NCBI GenBank assembly: GCA_900551505.1
Contig: URWK01000071.1
Location: forward strand, 1 to 6,888
From: an uncultured Ruminococcus sp.
Lineage (GTDB): Bacteria > Bacillota > Clostridia > Oscillospirales > Ruminococcaceae
Reading direction: 5' to 3'
Length of the DNA stretch: 6,888 bases
A model generated the notes under the pieces. The model saw only the letters and a program-made list of their open reading frames with translations. It ran no database searches and was not told the origin of the DNA. The position numbers and the translations under genes are program-made. This document shows, in pieces, positions 1 through 6,712 of this stretch. The stretch's first letter is position 1. Each line of letters starts with the position of its first letter.

Positions 1-110
1 ATAATCAAACATATGTTGTTTTTTTTTCGGGTTGGTTTTTTTTTTTGGCCTGCCCGCCTGGGGGGGGCCCCCCCCCACCCCGTGGGGGGGTCGCCCCCCC
101 CCCCCCCCCA
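1..110. other. Left-end homopolymer block, probable artefact
   Basis: This stretch is made of homopolymer runs: T9 at 19-27, T11 at 36-46, G8 at 60-67, C9 at 68-76, G7 at 84-90 and C16 at 94-109. It begins 11 bases beyond the dtd stop codon. Its composition is nothing like the adjoining moderate-GC coding DNA, and the open frames crossing it give only Phe, Gly and Pro runs. No gene or terminator can be supported here, so the natural 3' end of the operon is not visible. A false extension of a contig end is the most likely explanation; a genuine GC-rich low-complexity tract is possible but less likely. Confidence 0.7.
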
Positions 111-117
111 AGAAACT
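111..117. repeat. Inverted heptamer, left copy
   Basis: The plus strand reads AGAAACT here. Its reverse complement AGTTTCT occurs at 6809-6815. Both copies directly abut the homopolymer blocks, so reading outward from the gene-bearing body each end goes AGTTTCT (plus one T on the left) and then a long G run. The match is only 7 bp, but its position at both junctions makes it notable. It may be a shared trigger of artefactual extension or a coincidence. Confidence 0.5.
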
Positions 118-120
118 GAA

Positions 121-579
121 TTATTCGGTTATAATGCCGTCATTACATTCAAGAATAACGGTAAAAGGTCCATCATTAAGCAATTCAACTTTCATATCTG
201 CTCCGAAAATACCATTCTGAACATTTTTTACATACTTTCTGCATTGTTCGGAGAAGTACTCGTATAATTTTTCTGCCTTGTCGGGCGAACCTGCATTAAT
301 GAAACTTGGTCGGTTGCCGTGTTTACATTCGGCATACAAGGTAAACTGTGAAACAACAAGAATTTCTCCGTCAATGTCCTTTATCGAAAGGTTTATTTTG
401 TCATTTTCATCGGAGAAAATTCTGAGTTTTGAAATTTTATCTGTCAGTTTGTCGGCATCTTTTTCGGAATCATTTTGACCGACACCGAGAAGTATTAAAT
501 AACCCTTGCCAATTTCGCCTGTAATTTTTCCGTCCACGGTAACTTTTGCGTGTGAAACTCGCTGTATAACTGCTCTCAT
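121..579 (-). CDS. dtd: D-aminoacyl-tRNA deacylase (DTD)
   Basis: A 152-residue cytosolic enzyme that hydrolyses D-amino acids (and Gly mischarged on tRNA-Ala) from tRNA, a chiral proofreading step in translation. The protein opens with MRAVIQRV, typical of the family. It carries both signature motifs at the expected places: SQFTL at residues 77-81 and NDGPFT at 135-140, which includes the Gly-cisPro pair (137-138) that reads chirality at the dimer interface. The length fits the usual 145-150 residues, so the gene is intact although the contig block starts just beyond its stop. The ATG overlaps the upstream stop in an ATGA (576-579), indicating translational coupling; an AAGGGG sequence lies 11 nt upstream (591-596). 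It is the last gene of the visible operon, and its terminator is not seen. Confidence 0.97.
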   Translation of the reverse strand: MRAVIQRVSHAKVTVDGKITGEIGKGYLILLGVGQNDSEKDADKLTDKISKLRIFSDENDKINLSIKDIDGEILVVSQFTLYAECKHGNRPSFINAGSPDKAEKLYEYFSEQCRKYVKNVQNGIFGADMKVELLNDGPFTVILECNDGIITE

Positions 580-1556
580 CTCTGGTGAATCCCCTTGCCT
601 GTAAAATTTTTGTTGCGTCTTCTGGTAAGACGCTGTTTAAGCGGATAGTCGTTAAGTTTTTCGGCAAACTCTATTCCTGCCTCAAGTGTTGCAAGTGATA
701 AATCATTTAAATTATGTGGCATATAGGAAAGCAGAAATACCTGAATATCTTTAGTCTGCCCAAGCGGTAATGTGTTCAGAACTTTCAGCAGAACAGACGA
801 AATATCTGTATCAACAGATTTTGACTGTTCGGCGATAAGTCTCCTTGTAGCTTCAAGAACCTTTTCATAATCTCCGCTTTCAAGGTGCGTATTTATGACA
901 TATTCAAGGAAAAGGTCAACCATATACTTATTGTTCTCCTGCTTGAATATTCCAACCAGTTTTTCGCCGATGAAAATCCTGTTTTCGTAGTTCTTCCGGA
1001 ACTGCTCATAAAATTTCCACTCATAGAGTTCAGATTGACCAAGGTTTTCCTTATGTTCGTCAATCCATACATCAAGCAGTTGCGAATAAAATTTTTCATT
1101 TTCAGTATAGCAGACCAAATCAAGAATCTGTTCAAGCGATGGACTTTTCCTTAAATTTCTGATTGCTTCCAGAAGTTCTGAACAATCGTCATCAATTTCA
1201 AAGTATGTATCGAAATTGGTTTCCTTTGCCTTTTTCAGAAGGGGACTTTCCTTGTCATAATCCCACAGCAGTCCTGCAAGGATTCTTAAACTATTTGAAC
1301 AGCCCCACGCCATATAACAATATCTCATTTCTGCAAGAAGTGCCGTTTCAATGAGTTTTTTGTGATGGTCATCATGAACATCTGAAAAGAGAAGTGCAAT
1401 TACGGCTTCCGTGCGGTAAGAATAATTTTTATCATTGTCGGAATACTTGTGCATGGTGCAACTGATAACCGACAAATCGGCATTTTCTTCAAGTAAAGGT
1501 GTGGTTTTAAGTTTTACATATTCAAGAAAAGAATTAAAAATTTTCTGCCATTCCAT
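576..1556 (-). CDS. Helical cytosolic protein of unknown function
   Basis: I do not recognise this 326-residue protein. It has no signal peptide, membrane segment or known catalytic motif. It is rich in Leu, Glu, Lys and aromatic residues in a pattern suggesting many amphipathic helices, as in TPR- or HEAT-like scaffolds. Examples are the stretches around FLEYVINTHLESGDYEKVLE and the following ATRRLIAEQ. The middle is acidic and the C-terminus is strongly basic (LTRRRNKNFTGKGIHQR). I chose the ATG at 1556 because AAGGAAGG (1566-1573) lies 9 nt upstream. A TTG at 1565 would add three residues but leaves no spacer after that site. The gene starts 5 nt after the stop of the anchored GH9 gene and overlaps dtd by 4 nt, so it is co-translated with both. 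A role in cellulase export or surface biology, or in translation quality control, would be speculation. Confidence 0.85.
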   Translation of the reverse strand: MEWQKIFNSFLEYVKLKTTPLLEENADLSVISCTMHKYSDNDKNYSYRTEAVIALLFSDVHDDHHKKLIETALLAEMRYCYMAWGCSNSLRILAGLLWDYDKESPLLKKAKETNFDTYFEIDDDCSELLEAIRNLRKSPSLEQILDLVCYTENEKFYSQLLDVWIDEHKENLGQSELYEWKFYEQFRKNYENRIFIGEKLVGIFKQENNKYMVDLFLEYVINTHLESGDYEKVLEATRRLIAEQSKSVDTDISSVLLKVLNTLPLGQTKDIQVFLLSYMPHNLNDLSLATLEAGIEFAEKLNDYPLKQRLTRRRNKNFTGKGIHQR

Positions 1557-1561
1557 ATCTA

Positions 1562-4252
1562 TCAACCTTCCTTTTTGTTGTTATTGTCGCCTTTGAAAAG
1601 CTTGATTATTTTAAATACAAACACCTGAGAAGAAACCACGATAGCAAGTATTGCGAGCCACTTTATAATTTCTCCTGTCTGGGTGGCATTGTTTTTATTG
1701 TTTTCCTTATTGGTCTGAGTTGTTGAGGAACTGTTTTTGTTTTTTGAATCTGAACTTTCGGAAGCAGAATTTTTTGAACTGTTTGAGGCAGAACTGCCTG
1801 AAACAGAGTTTGACGAACTGTTTGAAGAATCTGAAACAGTGTTTGCAGACTTTGAAACGGGGTTTTTAGTCAGAAAACCTGTTACCCATGCAAGAGGGCT
1901 GTTCCAGTTTATAGTACATTCATTCGTTGACCAGGATTCGATATTGTCCATGTAGCAAAGTTGAGGGGCTTTTTCGCCGAGTTTCCAGCCCGAACCTTTT
2001 ACCCAAGGGTCTTGAAGTCCCGAATTAGGTCCGCCCACAAGTATTCCGGCAGGGGCAAGCGGAAAATTGCTGTCAACCTGATTTGCAAAAAATCTGTGGT
2101 GCGGATAAGTTGCGGAATGTGTGCCGTATCCTGTAACATAAGAGTAGTCAACGGGGTTTCTTCCCATTATGTAATCCATCGCTTCCGTCACGCCGTCATA
2201 ATATTTCCCGTCACCGCTTAAATCATAGGCATAAGCCATAACTATTGCGGAATTTACGACCATGGAATTTGAACCCCATGGATAACCTTGCAAATCAATA
2301 AACTTGTTTACGGTAGATTGCTTTATAGGAACTCCGTAACCTTGCGAATCTTCGAGGTTTAAATAAAAGTCGCCTGCGTCTGTTATGTTTTCGGTAACTT
2401 TTTCAATATCTTTTTTGTCAAGGTTTCCTTTCACAAGTGCGAGTGATAAAGTGCCAAGTCCTGCGGTACTTCCCCAGTCGAAACTTGCAACAGTGTCCAC
2501 GTTTTCACCGCCCGAAAGCTTTGTGGGCATGGTAAGGAAGTATTCCGAATTTTTCATGTCATCATAATATTGCTGTTCGCCTGTCGCAAGGTAAAGTTCA
2601 CACGCAGCCCAGTAAAATTCATCGTCCGCATTGTCATCACCGTAAGCCCCACCGCCTATGGCTTCATCGAGAGGGGCGAAACGGTCAGGGTGAGCCTTTG
2701 CGGCTTCATAAGTCTTTTTAGCGGCTTCAAGGCACTTTTCCGCAAATTCGCTGTCGAGGTCTTTCCATACTCTGTAAGCTTGTGCGGCAGTTGCGGAAAC
2801 GTTAAGAGTAGCGGTTGTTGTAGGAGGCTTTATAATACGTTCTTTCGGGTCATCGGCAGGAGCGACAGCCAGCCCCGTCCAAGTTACATCATGAACCTTG
2901 TGGTGAACCATTCCGGCAAGCTCTTTTCCGTCAGGCACAATCATTTTTAGCATAAATTCCATTTCATAACGTGCTTCATCGAGAATATCGGGATAACCGT
3001 TATTACTTTCCGGAATGTTCATATAACCGTCTTTCACGGAATCATTATCAGCACCGTCAACGTAAAGGCTTCTTTCATACTGGTTTTGCATAGTCCAGAC
3101 GGAAATACCGCCATTGACAACGTATTTTCCGTGGTCGCCGGCATCATACCAGCCGCCCGTTACATCAAGTGAATAGCTGTCATTGTAATCCCATGACGAA
3201 CCCGTATTGACAATTTCGGTCTGTACATTGTCAGGGTTATGACCTGCACTTCTTGCGTACTGCTGTTCTTCGCAATAGGGCATGGTAATGTCAATACCGC
3301 TTCTGTTGTGGTAGAAATATTTGAGAGAATCATAAAGCATATTGTTATAAAGGTCAGAGCCTATCTGAAATTCACGGCTTTCGGAATTTCCGCACACAAG
3401 CTTGTAAGTTCCTTCATCGCTGAAATCTGAGAAATCAATTATGTGAACATTGTCGTCCGAATCTTCATCATAACCTTTCGGGGAAGTCCTTCCGCTGTAA
3501 ACTTCATTTCCCGAACTGTCGACTAACTGAAAATCAAGCGAATTTGTATCGTCCGAAACAAGTGTTGCTTTCTTTTCACGGTCTGCGAAATATCCGAGCT
3601 GATTTGTGAGAATATCGGCTCTCTGCCATTCCTGTTCTTTTTCGGGGGCGGTATACTGGTCATCGGTAAGTGACATATTGTCGAATTCAAAAACAGTGCC
3701 TTCGGGAACGCTGTCACCGCCGATATGGAAAGCCCATTCAACAGTTTCACTGCTTCTCGTGGCGGTAAAGCTTCCTTCAACGGTTACAGCCTGATTAGCC
3801 TTGAGCGGTTTCAAGTCCCAGTAATTATTGTATTGGGAACTGTCTGGTTCTCCGTGCCAGTCCTCGAAGTAAGGTTCGCTCATATCGCCGATTTTTGTAT
3901 AGTAGGTACAATCTTTGCTTGCCTTTATAGTATATTTTACCTTATAAGTGTGACCTTGCTGAACTGCAAGCCCTCTGTGACGGAACTGACAATCCCATCT
4001 GTCTTCACCGCCCCTTGAAGCTCCGCCCGGATTGTTTATTGTAATTCTGTAAACGCCGTCAGTGATTTCAAAGTCCAAATCTGCCGGAAGCGTTTCGCAA
4101 GTGTGCCACGGAAGACCTACGCCATCATCAAAATCAGTCTGACCAAGCAACTGGTCTGCTGAAACTTCGAGGTACTGAGCAGGCAACGGGGCAACGGCTA
4201 TTAACAGAGAAGCTGTGCAGGCTATAATAGTTTTAAAAAATTTTTTCAGCAT
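1562..4252 (-). CDS. Surface-anchored GH9 glycoside hydrolase (CBM4-Ig-GH9)
   Basis: An 896-residue secreted beta-1,4-glucanase, probably acting on cellulose or related glucans outside the cell. The order is: signal peptide (about 1-32, MLKKFF followed by a hydrophobic core); CBM4/9-like carbohydrate-binding domain (about 34-198); Ig-like module (about 211-297); GH9 catalytic domain (about 303-797) with DAGD (Asp370, Asp373), PHHR (His718-Arg720) and the proton-donor Glu778 in YMD...E.T...NS; Ser/Asn/Lys linker (about 799-855); TQTGE (857-861); a hydrophobic segment (about 862-888); and a polar Lys-containing tail. The CBM4-Ig-GH9 order is that of CelK and CbhA, but here an anchor replaces the dockerin. 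The ATG at 4252 has GGAGG (4258-4262) 5 nt upstream, so I prefer it to a TTG seven codons earlier. Translation probably needs readthrough of the terminator just upstream. Whether it acts endo or exo cannot be read from sequence. Confidence 0.93.
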   Translation of the reverse strand: MLKKFFKTIIACTASLLIAVAPLPAQYLEVSADQLLGQTDFDDGVGLPWHTCETLPADLDFEITDGVYRITINNPGGASRGGEDRWDCQFRHRGLAVQQGHTYKVKYTIKASKDCTYYTKIGDMSEPYFEDWHGEPDSSQYNNYWDLKPLKANQAVTVEGSFTATRSSETVEWAFHIGGDSVPEGTVFEFDNMSLTDDQYTAPEKEQEWQRADILTNQLGYFADREKKATLVSDDTNSLDFQLVDSSGNEVYSGRTSPKGYDEDSDDNVHIIDFSDFSDEGTYKLVCGNSESREFQIGSDLYNNMLYDSLKYFYHNRSGIDITMPYCEEQQYARSAGHNPDNVQTEIVNTGSSWDYNDSYSLDVTGGWYDAGDHGKYVVNGGISVWTMQNQYERSLYVDGADNDSVKDGYMNIPESNNGYPDILDEARYEMEFMLKMIVPDGKELAGMVHHKVHDVTWTGLAVAPADDPKERIIKPPTTTATLNVSATAAQAYRVWKDLDSEFAEKCLEAAKKTYEAAKAHPDRFAPLDEAIGGGAYGDDNADDEFYWAACELYLATGEQQYYDDMKNSEYFLTMPTKLSGGENVDTVASFDWGSTAGLGTLSLALVKGNLDKKDIEKVTENITDAGDFYLNLEDSQGYGVPIKQSTVNKFIDLQGYPWGSNSMVVNSAIVMAYAYDLSGDGKYYDGVTEAMDYIMGRNPVDYSYVTGYGTHSATYPHHRFFANQVDSNFPLAPAGILVGGPNSGLQDPWVKGSGWKLGEKAPQLCYMDNIESWSTNECTINWNSPLAWVTGFLTKNPVSKSANTVSDSSNSSSNSVSGSSASNSSKNSASESSDSKNKNSSSTTQTNKENNKNNATQTGEIIKWLAILAIVVSSQVFVFKIIKLFKGDNNNKKEG
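1566..1573 (-). promoter_or_regulatory. Ribosome binding site deciding a start
   Basis: The minus strand reads AAGGAAGG, 9 nt before the ATG at 1556 and lying inside the last codons of the GH9 gene. It leaves no spacer for the TTG at 1565, so it fixes the start of the unknown protein at the ATG. Confidence 0.75.
1688..1858 (-). repeat. Low-complexity Ser/Asn/Lys linker coding region
   Basis: This codes for the flexible spacer between the GH9 catalytic domain and the C-terminal anchor. It is dominated by Ser, Asn, Lys and Thr, with short imperfect DNA repeats; the 11-mer GAACTGTTTGA occurs on the plus strand at 1776-1786 and 1815-1825. Such linkers let a surface enzyme reach its substrate through the cell wall. 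Its length is likely to vary between strains. Confidence 0.7.
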
Positions 4253-4257
4253 TTTTT

Positions 4258-4262
4258 CCTCC
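4258..4262 (-). promoter_or_regulatory. Ribosome binding site of anchored GH9
   Basis: GGAGG on the minus strand, 5 nt before the ATG at 4252. It fixes the start of the anchored GH9, because the frame also extends to a TTG at 4273 that has no such site and whose seven extra residues (MRDTEEK) would put charged residues ahead of the signal peptide. Confidence 0.85.
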
Positions 4263-4271
4263 GTATCTCTC

Positions 4272-4304
4272 AAAGAAAATCCGCCTGCAAGTTGTACAGA
4301 CGGA
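4272..4304 (-). terminator. Rho-independent terminator or attenuator between the two GH9 genes
   Basis: On the minus strand, 4304 to 4280 folds into a 10-bp stem (TCCGTCTGTA against TGCAGGCGGA, with two G-U pairs) and a 5-nt loop. It is followed by TTTTCTTT (4279-4272). It lies 26 nt past the stop of the dockerin cellulase and ends about 20 nt before the ATG of the anchored GH9, just ahead of its ribosome site. I see no promoter between the hairpin and that gene, so expression of the downstream genes should need readthrough. It could also act as a 3' stabilising stem after RNA processing. A palindrome GGAAATTTCC (4302-4311) overlaps its base. Confidence 0.75.
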
Positions 4305-4330
4305 AATTTCCATATGTTTATTCTGATTTA

Positions 4331-6619
4331 TTACTGTGCGATAATCTGAGCAAGTGCGAAAAGGTCTGAAATATTTGTTTTTCCGTCATCGTTCATATCA
4401 GCAGAAGAAAGCTGAGAACTGTTGAGGTCAGTAATATTAGCGATATACTGAGCCAGAAGAAAGAGGTCAGCAATATTCACCTTGCCATCTCCGTTAATAT
4501 CACCCTTACCGGAAGGATTTGAAGAAGAAGTTGTAGTATTGCTTGTTGTTTCGCCTGTACTTACGGAAGTAGTTATTTCAGTCTGAGAAGTTTCTGTTGT
4601 GGTAGTAGTGGTTGCTTCGGTAGTTGTAGTGGTAGTTGTTGTAACGTCGGAATCATCAGGCTTTGTGCCGTCCGGTTCTACGCCGTAAATGAGCTTGTCG
4701 CCATCGTACATTGTAATCTTGTCTGTAATTGAAAGCTGATTGTCTTTCTGAAGTCCGTCATAAGAATAGTCATTTTCAGGATTCCAGAAGTTTGTGCCGT
4801 CCGGTACTGAAATTCTGAACTGAATTTCTGCCTGATGTTGTTCCTGACCGATAGGAGCAACAACAGAGCCGTCCGGATAAGAAATCTTTACATAGTAGAT
4901 ATTGTCTTTGTACTGTATAGGTTCAGAAATTTCTGTATCTGACCATTCATCATAACCTTTCTTTACAACGACATCGGAAACGTCATAACCTGCATCGAAT
5001 ACTTCACTGAGGTCGAAATAGTAGTTGTATGAAAGGTCTTTGATAACTCTTGCAGGCCATGCGGAGTGGTTTGTGGCAAGAGCCTTTACTTCGGTGAAGT
5101 TGTTGCTTGCCTGATTTATGCAGGCTTCCATGTAAAATTCAGGGCCGTCCGGAGTTTCTTTTTCAGGGAAGTTTTCAAGTGTCTTTCCGCCGTACTTTGA
5201 AACCATGTTACAAAGCATAGCCGTATAACCTGCGTTGTAGTCTGTTGCAACTTCGTTATTTGTGAAGTTGTTTATATCGTCCTGATAACTGCCGTCCTGT
5301 GAAGGACCTCCGACCAATGCACCATAAAGTACATGACGGTGATTTTCAGGAGTTTTGCCATTGTCGTCAAGCCATGGGCCGTGTGAAGTACGGTGGTGTG
5401 GGTGCTGTGGAGCGTTTTCTCCGAAGCCTACAACGTAACTGCTTTCTCTCGGGTTGTCGCCGAGGCAGTAATTAATTTGTGTTTCCGCAAAGTCTGTGTA
5501 ACGCTTTTTAAGTGCTGCGTCATCAATATAGTCTGCCCATACTGATGCAAGGAAAGCGGTATTGCAGGCATATCTCAGACAGCCCCATTGGTCAAGCCAT
5601 TTCAGACCGCCGTCAATTTCCTTTACCTGTTTTCCGCCGTAACCTACAGTCCAGTAATCGAGGTGTTTCTGAACCTGCTGAATATAGGTCGGGTCGCCGG
5701 TATTTCTTGCATAGAGAAGCATAGCACCTTGCATAGTGTCGTCCCAGCAGAATGACCAGGTGTATTTAAGTTCTGTTGACTGGTTTTCTCTGCCGAGGTT
5801 AGGTATGTAAGAAGTTGCCTTATCGAGATAGTCCTTATTGCCTGTAGCGATGTAAAGCCAGTTTGCAGAATAGAAAAGTTCGTCCCAGAATCCGCTCCAG
5901 GAATCATAGAAACCTGCTGCTTCCTTGTAATCTTCGTCACTTCTTGTAGTGTCGGCGATTTTAAAGAGGTTTTCAGCGTGTTCAAGGTAGGTTTCATATT
6001 TCGGGTTATCTTTTCCGAGGGCTGCCGCACCTGCTGCGAGAGCTGCCGCCATTTCAGCAGTAACACAGGAAGCCTTACAGGTGTAATAAGGTCTTTCCAT
6101 TTCGAGTTCAACGAGTTCAGCACAACCCCACCACTTGTGGTCAGCCGCACCGTTTCCTATTTGGTAAACAACTTTGTCACCGAGGTCACATTTTGCGAGG
6201 TAGTCGAGTACAAATTCAAGGTTGTTTCTGTAAATTTCGCCCTGACCTACCGCATCAATTCCGTCAGCATATTCATAAAGTCCCCAAGCCATTACAGATG
6301 CTGAAAATGCCATAGGAAGATTGAACTTTACATGGTCGCCTGCATCATACCAACCGCCTTGAATAAAGTCGTGCATGGTTGAATCGGCTCTCCACTGAAC
6401 TCTGTTCCAGGACGGGAGAGGGCCTGCCTGCTGACATTCATAGAAATAGAGAGATTTCTGGAGAGCTTCGGCATAATTGAATTTTGCATCTGTCTGTTCA
6501 GCAGATGCGGTAACGGAATTGTCAGTGTCGAGTATCGGCAGAACAGCCGGTGAAGACTGCACCAAAGCTCCGACAGCCATTACAGAAGCGAGAAAAGAAC
6601 AAATAATACGTTTTTTCAT
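4331..6619 (-). CDS. Cellulosomal GH9-CBM3c endoglucanase with type I dockerin
   Basis: A 762-residue secreted cellulase. The order is: signal peptide (about 1-40, likely cut after SVTASA); GH9 catalytic domain (about 46-478) with DAGD (Asp92, Asp95), the PHHR signature (407-410) and the proton donor Glu456 within YQD...E.A...NA; CBM3c (about 493-648, EFYMEACINQASNNFTEVKA); Thr-rich linker (about 659-700); and a two-repeat dockerin (705-762). In this architecture (theme B, as in Thermobifida Cel9A and Clostridium cellulolyticum CelG) CBM3c sits beside the active site and feeds in a single glucan chain, giving processive endo-cleavage. The dockerin should bind a cohesin on a scaffoldin not in this window. 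The ATG is the only possible start: an in-frame TAA lies two codons upstream (6623-6625). It is the first gene after the promoter at 6713-6741. All catalytic residues are present. Confidence 0.97.
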   Translation of the reverse strand: MKKRIICSFLASVMAVGALVQSSPAVLPILDTDNSVTASAEQTDAKFNYAEALQKSLYFYECQQAGPLPSWNRVQWRADSTMHDFIQGGWYDAGDHVKFNLPMAFSASVMAWGLYEYADGIDAVGQGEIYRNNLEFVLDYLAKCDLGDKVVYQIGNGAADHKWWGCAELVELEMERPYYTCKASCVTAEMAAALAAGAAALGKDNPKYETYLEHAENLFKIADTTRSDEDYKEAAGFYDSWSGFWDELFYSANWLYIATGNKDYLDKATSYIPNLGRENQSTELKYTWSFCWDDTMQGAMLLYARNTGDPTYIQQVQKHLDYWTVGYGGKQVKEIDGGLKWLDQWGCLRYACNTAFLASVWADYIDDAALKKRYTDFAETQINYCLGDNPRESSYVVGFGENAPQHPHHRTSHGPWLDDNGKTPENHRHVLYGALVGGPSQDGSYQDDINNFTNNEVATDYNAGYTAMLCNMVSKYGGKTLENFPEKETPDGPEFYMEACINQASNNFTEVKALATNHSAWPARVIKDLSYNYYFDLSEVFDAGYDVSDVVVKKGYDEWSDTEISEPIQYKDNIYYVKISYPDGSVVAPIGQEQHQAEIQFRISVPDGTNFWNPENDYSYDGLQKDNQLSITDKITMYDGDKLIYGVEPDGTKPDDSDVTTTTTTTTEATTTTTTETSQTEITTSVSTGETTSNTTTSSSNPSGKGDINGDGKVNIADLFLLAQYIANITDLNSSQLSSADMNDDGKTNISDLFALAQIIAQ
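4334..4507 (-). other. Type I dockerin domain
   Basis: Two F-hand calcium loops. Repeat 1 has Asp707, Asn709, Asp711, Asn715 and Asp718; repeat 2 has Asp741, Asn743, Asp745, Asn749 and Asp752. All ligand positions are kept. The helices after them are near twins (DLFLLAQYIA and DLFALAQIIA). The residues at positions 10-11 of each loop, which set cohesin choice in the clostridial family, are Ile-Ala and Ile-Ser, not the Ser-Thr of C. thermocellum. The symmetry suggests that either repeat could face the cohesin. Confidence 0.93.
4520..4645 (-). repeat. Thr-rich linker coding region
   Basis: This codes for residues about 659-700 of the dockerin cellulase: two runs of six or more threonines, followed by Thr/Ser/Glu. 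The DNA is a degenerate ACN codon tract, prone to slippage and length change. It joins CBM3c to the dockerin and is probably flexible; such linkers are often O-glycosylated. Confidence 0.75.
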
Positions 6620-6633
6620 TTTTTAAAAAGAAT

Positions 6634-6640
6634 CCTCCTT
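6634..6640 (-). promoter_or_regulatory. Ribosome binding site with unusually long spacer
   Basis: A strong AAGGAGG on the minus strand, but 14 nt from the ATG at 6619, against the usual 5-9. The spacer is A/T homopolymer, and the in-frame stop at 6623-6625 excludes an earlier start. Either spacing is truly suboptimal or a run length is miscounted in the sequence. Confidence 0.7.
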
Positions 6641-6685
6641 ATTAATAGTTGCATAACATTGCGATTTTATATAATCGGCAAAAAC

Positions 6686-6705
6686 AAAACATTCATCAAT
6701 GTTTT
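6686..6705. repeat. Perfect 8-bp inverted repeat at the transcript start
   Basis: AAAACATT (6686-6693) and AATGTTTT (6698-6705) are separated by 4 nt. With the promoter at 6713-6741, transcription should begin near 6706, so the palindrome would cover positions +1 to about +20. It could be an operator for a repressor or a 5'-terminal mRNA stem-loop that protects the message. The stem is A/T-rich and so weak as RNA, which favours the operator reading slightly. Confidence 0.5.
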
Positions 6706-6712
6706 TTTGTTT

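Noticed and set aside
84..109. G-run/CGA/C-run hairpin as a terminator for dtd
   Set aside because: It can pair on paper, but any G run next to a C run does. No U tract follows, and the block appears artefactual.
13..267. Plus-strand frame of 84 codons starting in the left block
   Set aside because: It reads through the T, G and C homopolymers and then antisense to dtd. The protein is Phe/Gly/Pro low complexity with no ribosome site.
2570..2950. 126-codon plus-strand frame antisense to the anchored GH9
   Set aside because: It is antisense to conserved catalytic-domain coding, with no ribosome site or recognisable protein.
4200..4252. Lipobox-like IIAC in the signal peptide of the anchored GH9
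   Set aside because: The Cys is only at residue 12, after a hydrophobic stretch too short and interrupted by Lys. The hydrophobic core continues beyond it to a normal cleavage region, so a lipoprotein is unlikely.
4253..4273. TTG start seven codons before the anchored GH9
   Set aside because: It falls in the U tract of the terminator, lacks a ribosome site and would spoil the signal peptide; the ATG at 4252 has GGAGG 5 nt upstream.
5644..6150. 168-codon minus-strand frame inside the dockerin GH9 gene
   Set aside because: It lies in another frame wholly within a strongly supported GH9 domain and has no domain of its own. Its length is explained as a shadow of the true gene.
6665..6697. Second minus-strand promoter (TTGATG with a TATATA box)
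   Set aside because: The spacer is about 21 nt, too long, and the region is generally AT-rich. The extended -10 promoter at 6713-6741 is far better.
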